Shown: piece by piece, positions 59,503-64,000 of the stretch
How the letters are laid out: each line of letters opens with the position of its first letter
Position numbering within the stretch: the first letter of the stretch is position 1
NCBI RefSeq assembly: GCF_028745735.1
Contig: NZ_JAQZSM010000013.1
Location: 55,861-119,860 of the forward strand
Length of the DNA stretch: 64,000 nucleotides
DNA from: Roseinatronobacter alkalisoli
GTDB taxonomy: Bacteria > Pseudomonadota > Alphaproteobacteria > Rhodobacterales > Rhodobacteraceae
Direction of reading: 5' to 3'
Notes under the pieces: model-generated
Seen by the model: only the letters and a program-made list of their open reading frames with translations
The model's database searches: none
Told to the model about the DNA's origin: nothing
Position numbers and translations under genes: made by a program

Positions 59503-60659
59503 TGCCAAGTGCTGCCACGCAGACCGCCCTGAAGGCCCTGATCGGTTTCGACACGACCAGCCGCAATTCCAACCTTCCGCTGATCGACTGGGCCGAAGAT
59601 TGGCTGACCCGGCACGGCGCTGTCTGTCGCCGTGTGCATGATGCGACCGGAACCAAGGCCAACCTGTGGGCAACATTCGGCCCTGCGGATGTGCCCGGCT
59701 GGGTGTTGTCGGGGCATACCGACACGGTGCCGGTGGATGGGCAGAACTGGACGACCGACCCGTTCCGCCTGACCGAACGCGATGGCCGGTTCTATGGCCG
59801 CGGCACCTGTGACATGAAGGGTTTCATCGCCTGCTGTCTGGGCCTCGCCCCGGTATTGCAGCATGCCGCGCTGGCCCGCCCGGTGCATCTGGCGCTGTCC
59901 TATGACGAAGAGATCGGCTGTCTGGGCGTGCGCGGGTTGCTGCGCATGGTGATGGCCGAACCGGTGCAGCCCATGGCCTGCATCGTGGGGGAACCGACGC
60001 TGATGCAGGTCTGCATCGGCCACAAGACGAAACGCAGCCTGCGCGCCACGTTTACCGGCACGACGGGCCATTCATCGCGTGCGCCGCAATTTGTCAATGC
60101 GGTCGAATATGGCGCGCGGCTGATTGCCCATATGCAGGCCATCGGCCACCGGCTGGCCACAGAGGGGCTGCGCGACCCCATGTATGACACGCCCCACAGC
60201 ACTGCACATGTCGGCACCGCCCATGGCGGGACCGCGTTGAATATCGTTCCTGCGCGGTTTGTCACGGAATTTGAATTCCGCGTGCTGACACAGGAAGATG
60301 CCGATGCGCTGGTGGATGAGGTGCGCATCTTTATTGCGGAAACGTTGCTGCCGGATATGCAGCGCATTGACCCTGCGGCGGATATAAGCCTTGAAGTAAC
60401 CTCTTTCTATCCGGGGCTGGATACGGCAGTGGATGCGCCGGTCGCAGTGACGGCGCGCAGGCTTGCCAACCGCAATGACAGCATCAAGGTTGCTTACGGG
60501 ACCGAGGGCGGCTTATTCCACGAAATGGCCAATATCCCGACTGTCATTTGCGGTCCCGGTTCCATCGGGCAGGCCCATCAGCCGGATGAATTCGTGGCGG
60601 CGAACCAGCTTGACGCCTGCGAAGCCTTCCTGCGCGGTATTATCAACGAATGCCGCTGA
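59502..60659 (+). CDS. argE: ArgE/DapE-family M20 deacylase (acetylornithine deacetylase-like)
   Basis: 385 aa. M20 metal-binding motifs are visible: SGHTDTVPVDG (His, Asp), GRGTCDMKGF (Asp), SYDEEIGCLGVRG (Glu-Glu) and a C-terminal GPGSIGQAHQPDEFV (His). It is a cytoplasmic zinc enzyme that removes N-acyl groups from amino acids; length and motifs are closest to ArgE. Being coupled to a LysR gene and facing a transporter with two other deacylases, it more probably serves catabolism than arginine synthesis. The symbol denotes family. Confidence 0.88.
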   Translation: MPSAATQTALKALIGFDTTSRNSNLPLIDWAEDWLTRHGAVCRRVHDATGTKANLWATFGPADVPGWVLSGHTDTVPVDGQNWTTDPFRLTERDGRFYGRGTCDMKGFIACCLGLAPVLQHAALARPVHLALSYDEEIGCLGVRGLLRMVMAEPVQPMACIVGEPTLMQVCIGHKTKRSLRATFTGTTGHSSRAPQFVNAVEYGARLIAHMQAIGHRLATEGLRDPMYDTPHSTAHVGTAHGGTALNIVPARFVTEFEFRVLTQEDADALVDEVRIFIAETLLPDMQRIDPAADISLEVTSFYPGLDTAVDAPVAVTARRLANRNDSIKVAYGTEGGLFHEMANIPTVICGPGSIGQAHQPDEFVAANQLDACEAFLRGIINECR

Positions 60660-60696
60660 TACGGCTGTGACGACAGGCCCGGGCAGGTAAAATCCA

Positions 60697-60716
60697 CATG
60701 TCCCCGCGGGGACATG
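60697..60716. repeat. Perfect 20-bp palindrome downstream of argE-like gene
   Basis: CATGTCCCCGCGGGGACATG is self-complementary without a spacer. It lies 38 bp after the deacylase stop codon. It is followed by GAAACGCG, not a T-run, so it is not a classical terminator; as DNA it resembles a dimeric-protein site. Confidence 0.7.
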
Positions 60717-60884
60717 AAACGCGCGGGCCGCTTGCCGGGCATCCCCACTATTTTGGCATATTTCTGCCCATCCGGCCCATGCCGCTGGCCCCAAACTGGC
60801 CATTGATGACCCGGTTGATAAACTTGTTCCCTGATCAGGAACGGGCATCGGGTGTCCGGTCCCTGCGCAGAAGGGGACGAAGAT

Positions 60885-62045
60885 ATGGCCGCGTCGCAAT
60901 ATTACCGGGATGACCGCATCGACGCTGTGCGCGCGCTGGTGCTTGGGGTCGTTGTCATCATGAACATGCTGACCCTTTCCGGCCTTGCCTATCTGCAGCC
61001 GGATGCGCGCGCCGAAATGCTTGGTGCGGTTGATCGTGCGGCATGGGGCTTTCTGGATGTGTTCTTTGACGGCAAGGCCCTTGCGGCGTTTTCCTTCATG
61101 TTCGGGCTGAGTTTCAGCATGATCCTGCAACGTACCGCCGCGCGGACGGACACATCGCTTGCACAGGTCATGCGCAGATTTCTGGTGCTGGGCGCGATCG
61201 GGGTGTTCAATGCCATATTTCTGTTCTGGGCAGATATCCTGATGACCTATGCCGCGCTTGGCCTGCTGCTGCCGCTGGCGGCGCGGCTGTCGCAACGCGC
61301 GATTTTCGCGCTTGGCATCGGGTTGATACTGGCAGGGCCGGTTATTCTGGCGTTCAGCGGGATCGATCCGCCCGCGCCGGTGCCGGAAGGGCGCGACGAC
61401 AGCCTGCGGGCCTTCGCCTCGCCGCATTATGCCGATACGGTCAGCCAGAATCTAAGCATGATCGCAGGGGCCGCAGACGCATCAACCGGCATGTTGCTTC
61501 TGCGCCTGTTCATGCTGTCGGGCCTTTTCCTGCTGGGCCTCGCGGTCGGGAAAACCGGCCTGCTGGCCCGTATTACAGCGCTGCGCGGGCGTTTGTTGCA
61601 GGGGGGTGGGCTGTGCCTGGCGATGGGGTTGTGCGGGGGGCTGGTCTTGCGGCTGATGGATGCGCCGCAGGGCGTCTGGTTCCTGCTTTACCTGGAAACA
61701 CCGCTGATGGCGCTGGGATATCTGATGGTGCTGACGGCTGCCCTTCATGACGCGCGCGCGGGCAGGCTGGCGGCGCTGCTGGCGCCACTGGGACGGATGA
61801 GTCTGACCGGATATCTGAGCGCGTCAATCCTTGGACAGGTTCTGTTTTACGGCTGGGGTTTCCGGTTGATCGGCCAGACAGGAACGCTTGCCGTCGCGAC
61901 GATTGCCGTGGGGATATTCCTTTTGCTCAGTTGCTTTGCGCATCTGTGGTTCAGGCATTTTATCTATGGGCCCTGGGAATGGCTGTGGCGCAGCCTGACG
62001 CATCTGCGGCGTCAGCCAATGCTGGGGCGCAGCGCGGCGGGCTGA
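60885..62045 (+). CDS. DUF418-domain integral membrane protein
   Basis: 386 aa with about ten helices. The N-terminus RIDAVRALVLGVVVIMNMLTLS, the FFDGKALAAFSFMFGLSFSMIL segment and the C-terminal LGRMSLTGYLSASILGQVLFYG through WLWRSLTHLRRQPM are typical of the DUF418 (YeiB-like) family. Its biochemical function is unknown. The start at 60885 has an AGGGGA site eight bases upstream; the frame to 60852 is less likely. It stands alone between the deacylase gene and qorB. Confidence 0.85.
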   Translation: MAASQYYRDDRIDAVRALVLGVVVIMNMLTLSGLAYLQPDARAEMLGAVDRAAWGFLDVFFDGKALAAFSFMFGLSFSMILQRTAARTDTSLAQVMRRFLVLGAIGVFNAIFLFWADILMTYAALGLLLPLAARLSQRAIFALGIGLILAGPVILAFSGIDPPAPVPEGRDDSLRAFASPHYADTVSQNLSMIAGAADASTGMLLLRLFMLSGLFLLGLAVGKTGLLARITALRGRLLQGGGLCLAMGLCGGLVLRLMDAPQGVWFLLYLETPLMALGYLMVLTAALHDARAGRLAALLAPLGRMSLTGYLSASILGQVLFYGWGFRLIGQTGTLAVATIAVGIFLLLSCFAHLWFRHFIYGPWEWLWRSLTHLRRQPMLGRSAAG

Positions 62046-62182
62046 CCAGATACTAAAGCGGGTGTCGGAGGTGTTTCCGGGCGGGGACAAGCCTGCCTGA
62101 AGCGACCAATGGCATGCGCCCGCCGGACAGGTCTGACATGTGGCAGGTGACCGGCCCCTGCAACGGGACCGGTCGCCATGTA

Positions 62183-63028
62183 TCAGGCAAGACCCGCAGT
62201 CACGGCATCAGCCATGCGGGTGGTCGGACGGTCCAGAAGGCGCGACAATGTGTGGCTGTCATCTTCCAGCCAGCCATCTGCGGCTTTCAGATCGACATCG
62301 ACCAGCATATGCGCAAAACCTGCTGGCAGGCCGAAACCTTCCAGAATGCCCTGATAGACATCACCGGGCAGGTCGTTATAGGGAAGCGCCTTGCCACTCT
62401 GGCGGGCCGTTTCGGCGGCCAGTTCAGCAAGGGTGAAGCCCTCGTCGCCCGCCAGTTCATAGGTCTGGCCCGCATGGGTCGCATCCGCCGCCACAATCGC
62501 CAGGGCTTCGGCAAAGTCGCGCCGTGTGGCCGGTGTGAAACGCGCCGATCCCGCCGATCCGATCAGCGCACCGGCATCAAGGGCCGCGCCCAGCGTACCA
62601 GTCCAGTTTTCCGTATACCAGCCATTGCGCAGGATCGTGGCCGACAGGCCGGACGCGGCGATGATTTCTTCGGTCAACCGGTGATCCTGTGCGATCAACA
62701 TGGGCGAGCTATCCGCCTTGAGGATCGAGGTATAGATGATGCGCCCGACCCCTGCGGCGCGCGCGGCCTCGATCACGTTGCGATGCTGGCCCACACGGTC
62801 GTTGAAATCGCTTGACGAAATCAGCGCAAGGGTCTGCACACCCGCCAGTGCGTCGGGCAGGGTTTCGGGGCGGGTGTAGTCAAAACCCCGCGCTGCGACG
62901 CCCAGATCGGCAACGCTGGACGGATCGCGCGCCAGCGCCACGATCCCGGCAGCGTCGGTCAGGGTTTTCAGATGTGCAATGGCAATGCGGCCCAACTGGC
63001 CGCTGGCACCGGTGATGGCGATGGTCAT
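62183..63028 (-). CDS. qorB: NAD(P)H:quinone oxidoreductase, QorB/YtfG-like SDR (NmrA type)
   Basis: 281 aa. The NADPH motif ITGASGQLGRIAI, the LISSSDFNDRVGQHRNVIEAARAAGVGRIIYTSIL segment, ILRNGWYTENW and YELAGDEGFTLAELAAE match E. coli QorB closely in order and length (286 aa). It reduces quinones, probably protecting against redox or electrophile stress. It has a good AGGAA site before 63028 and is divergent from the HxlR-type qorR gene, the usual pairing. Confidence 0.92.
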   Translation of the reverse strand: MTIAITGASGQLGRIAIAHLKTLTDAAGIVALARDPSSVADLGVAARGFDYTRPETLPDALAGVQTLALISSSDFNDRVGQHRNVIEAARAAGVGRIIYTSILKADSSPMLIAQDHRLTEEIIAASGLSATILRNGWYTENWTGTLGAALDAGALIGSAGSARFTPATRRDFAEALAIVAADATHAGQTYELAGDEGFTLAELAAETARQSGKALPYNDLPGDVYQGILEGFGLPAGFAHMLVDVDLKAADGWLEDDSHTLSRLLDRPTTRMADAVTAGLA

Positions 63029-63072
63029 GAGAGATTCCTTTGTGTTTTTGTTGACACGCCCCAGATAGACGA

Positions 63073-63111
63073 ATACTTACGAAAGGGAAGTACCAACATT
63101 TTTGTAAGTAT
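63073..63111. promoter_or_regulatory. Operator dyad between qorB and qorR
   Basis: ATACTTAC (63073-63080) and GTAAGTAT (63104-63111) form 8-bp perfect arms, extended by GAAAG/TTTTT on the inside. Centre-to-centre spacing is about 31 bp, three helical turns. HxlR/QorR-type regulators bind such TAC-rich dyads. Confidence 0.75.
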
Positions 63112-63122
63112 GGAAATTCTGA

Positions 63123-63500
63123 ATGCCCAAGGACATGCCCCCTGACGTACTCAGCGAAAAATGCCCGTCACGTACGGTGTTGAACCATGTCACCAGCCGT
63201 TGGGGTGTGCTGGTCATGATCGCGCTGCAGGACGGGACTTTGCGCTTCAGTGCGTTGCGCCGCCGCATTGGCGGGGTGTCGGAACGCATGCTGACCCAAA
63301 GCCTGCGCCTGCTGGAAGAAGACGGTTTCGTCAGCCGCACCGCGCATCAGGTTGTGCCCCCGCATGTGGATTATGACCTGACACCACTGGGGAGAGAGGT
63401 CGCGCAGAAAGTCCATGCGCTGGCCGCCTGCATTGAGGGCAATCTGGGGCAGATACTGCAGGCGTGGGACGCACGGATTGCGGACCGCGAACAACGCTGA
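63123..63500 (+). CDS. qorR: HxlR-family redox-type regulator (QorR/YtfH-like)
   Basis: 125 aa winged-helix HxlR protein. CPSRTVLNHVTSRWGVLVMIAL is the family start; GTLRFSALRRRIGGVSERMLTQSLRLLEEDGFVSR is the recognition region and VDYDLTPLG the wing. A conserved Cys sits at residue 14, the position of the redox-sensing Cys in several QorR/HypR-type regulators. It is divergent from qorB with a dyad between, so it probably represses qorB until oxidised or modified. Confidence 0.92.
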   Translation: MPKDMPPDVLSEKCPSRTVLNHVTSRWGVLVMIALQDGTLRFSALRRRIGGVSERMLTQSLRLLEEDGFVSRTAHQVVPPHVDYDLTPLGREVAQKVHALAACIEGNLGQILQAWDARIADREQR

Positions 63501-63677
63501 TCATCTATCAGCACGCCTGTGAAACCGGCCCGCCGGATACCTGGGCTAAACAATGGGCGCAGGATGGGGGGGCGCAGGATGGGGTCCGCCTGAAACGGCC
63601 CCGTCGCGTGTGGCTGTTGGCCTGAAGGGGACATTTGGGGAAATTCCCAAAGGCGCGGAGCAAAGGCCGCAGGCCGC
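63501..63677. other. Non-coding stretch right of qorR
   Basis: I see no gene. It contains a short tandem-like run GCGCAGGATGGGG / GCGCAGGATGGGG at about 63557-63585 and the block CAAAGGCCGCAGG (63661-63673) shared with the left end of the window. Confidence 0.5.
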
Positions 63678-63814
63678 CGCGCCATCGGTGGGCCGTCCCG
63701 CGGCCTGCCGATGACCCAAGGGCAGTTCAGTCCTTTGGGTTCAGAAAGATGCCGCCTGCATAAACTGCATTCTTTGAACGCAGGACCGGCAGCCCCCGGC
63801 CCACCGCTGGCGCG
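63678..63814. repeat. 137-bp inverted-repeat-bounded element, right copy
   Basis: Same orientation and exactly the same length as the element at 158-294. Arms CGCGCCATCGGTGGGC (63678-63693) and GCCCACCGCTGGCGCG (63799-63814) pair with one mismatch. Two arm positions differ from the left copy with compensatory changes on the other arm. Internal blocks GGCCGTCCCGCGGCCTGCCG (63691-63710) and CCGCCTGCATAAA (63752-63764) are identical to the left copy and at identical spacing; the interior between blocks is poorly conserved. Confidence 0.75.
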
Positions 63815-63873
63815 GGCTTTGTGCATAGGTCAACGTCCCCTTCAGGCCAGAACCACCCGTCTTGTGGATCAGG

Positions 63874-64000
63874 TCAATGATTATCGCGGGGCAGGTTTTG
63901 GCGGATGCGTTGATAGGCGGTGGCGAGTTCGAGGCAGCCGCCTTCGGCGAGTTGGCCGACATGGGAGCGGTAGATTTCCTGCCATGGGGTCTGATGGTGC
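63874..64000 (-). CDS. Unidentified 3' gene fragment running off the right edge
   Basis: A minus-strand frame is open from the right edge to a TGA at 63876-63874, giving 41 residues. It includes TPWQEIYRSHVGQLAEGG and ends RIRQNLPRDNH. The composition (Trp, His, balanced charges) looks coding. It has no start in the window. I do not recognise it; being next to the inverted-repeat element, a mobile-element gene is possible but unproven. Confidence 0.5.
   Translation of the reverse strand, partial: HHQTPWQEIYRSHVGQLAEGGCLELATAYQRIRQNLPRDNH

Noticed and set aside
63371..63826. 151-codon minus-strand frame over the right repeat element
   Set aside because: Overlaps qorR antisense and the repeat element; same reasoning as for the left copy.
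1..64000. CRISPR array, tRNA, rRNA, phage or plasmid replication genes
   Set aside because: Looked for on both strands; no regularly spaced repeats, no cloverleaf-like sequence, and no integrase, capsid, Rep or ParA-like product was recognised.

Overview
The window is about 60% G+C and densely packed. It has the look of a chromosome or large replicon of a Rhodobacterales (Rhodobacteraceae-like) alphaproteobacterium. The grounds are the Rhizobium-style rhamnose cluster (rhaDI / rhaRSTPQUK), the fdsGBACD NAD-linked formate dehydrogenase operon, an RHE_PE00001/DUF1612-like protein, several UgpC-type sugar transporters and the codon use. This placement is inference; no rRNA, tRNA, CRISPR array or intact insertion sequence was seen.

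Region 1 (330-13980): one long minus-strand operon for a xylose-containing glycoside. It encodes a CUT1 sugar ABC transporter (binding protein, two permeases, ATPase), two separate pairs of Gfo/Idh/MocA oxidoreductase plus TIM-barrel isomerase, an aldo/keto reductase, a GH43 beta-xylosidase and a terminal periplasmic dihaem cytochrome c peroxidase/MauG-like protein. A divergent LacI-type regulator faces it across two TGTAATCGATTACA-type operators. Region 2 (14017-24712): the L-rhamnose cluster. rhaI and rhaD run leftward; rhaR, the CUT2 transporter rhaSTPQ, mutarotase rhaU and kinase rhaK run rightward from a shared control region. Region 3 (24734-40561): pectin/rhamnogalacturonan use. It holds GH105 and GH28 enzymes without signal peptides, a TogMNAB-like oligosaccharide ABC transporter, an AraC regulator, and the uronate operon uxaC-kduI-kduD-uxuB-like-uxaA with a divergent GntR regulator and an AbrB-family membrane protein. 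Together regions 2 and 3 can import and dismantle rhamnogalacturonan fragments to L-rhamnose and galacturonate, and carry galacturonate to 2-keto-3-deoxygluconate (KDG). KDG kinase and KDPG aldolase are not in the window.

Region 4 (40573-48755): the soluble molybdenum formate dehydrogenase operon fdsGBA-fdhD-fdsD, with an upstream LysR regulator and an orphan DUF4118/HisKA_2-type sensor kinase. Region 5 (49027-50698): an HTH protein of the DUF1612 type with its own candidate operator, and a small secreted protein of unknown function. Region 6 (50985-60659): a dipeptide-type ABC transporter co-transcribed with an N-formylglutamate amidohydrolase and an aspartoacylase-like hydrolase. Divergent to it are a LysR regulator and an ArgE/DapE-like deacylase; together they suggest uptake and deacylation of N-acylated amino acids or peptides. 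Region 7 (60885-63500): a DUF418 membrane protein and the divergent qorB/qorR quinone-stress pair.

Both ends of the window carry a degenerate 137-bp element bounded by inverted repeats, in the same orientation. The two copies are exactly collinear and show two compensatory base-pair changes in their arms. This is the least explained structure seen. A partial unidentified reading frame runs off the right edge.
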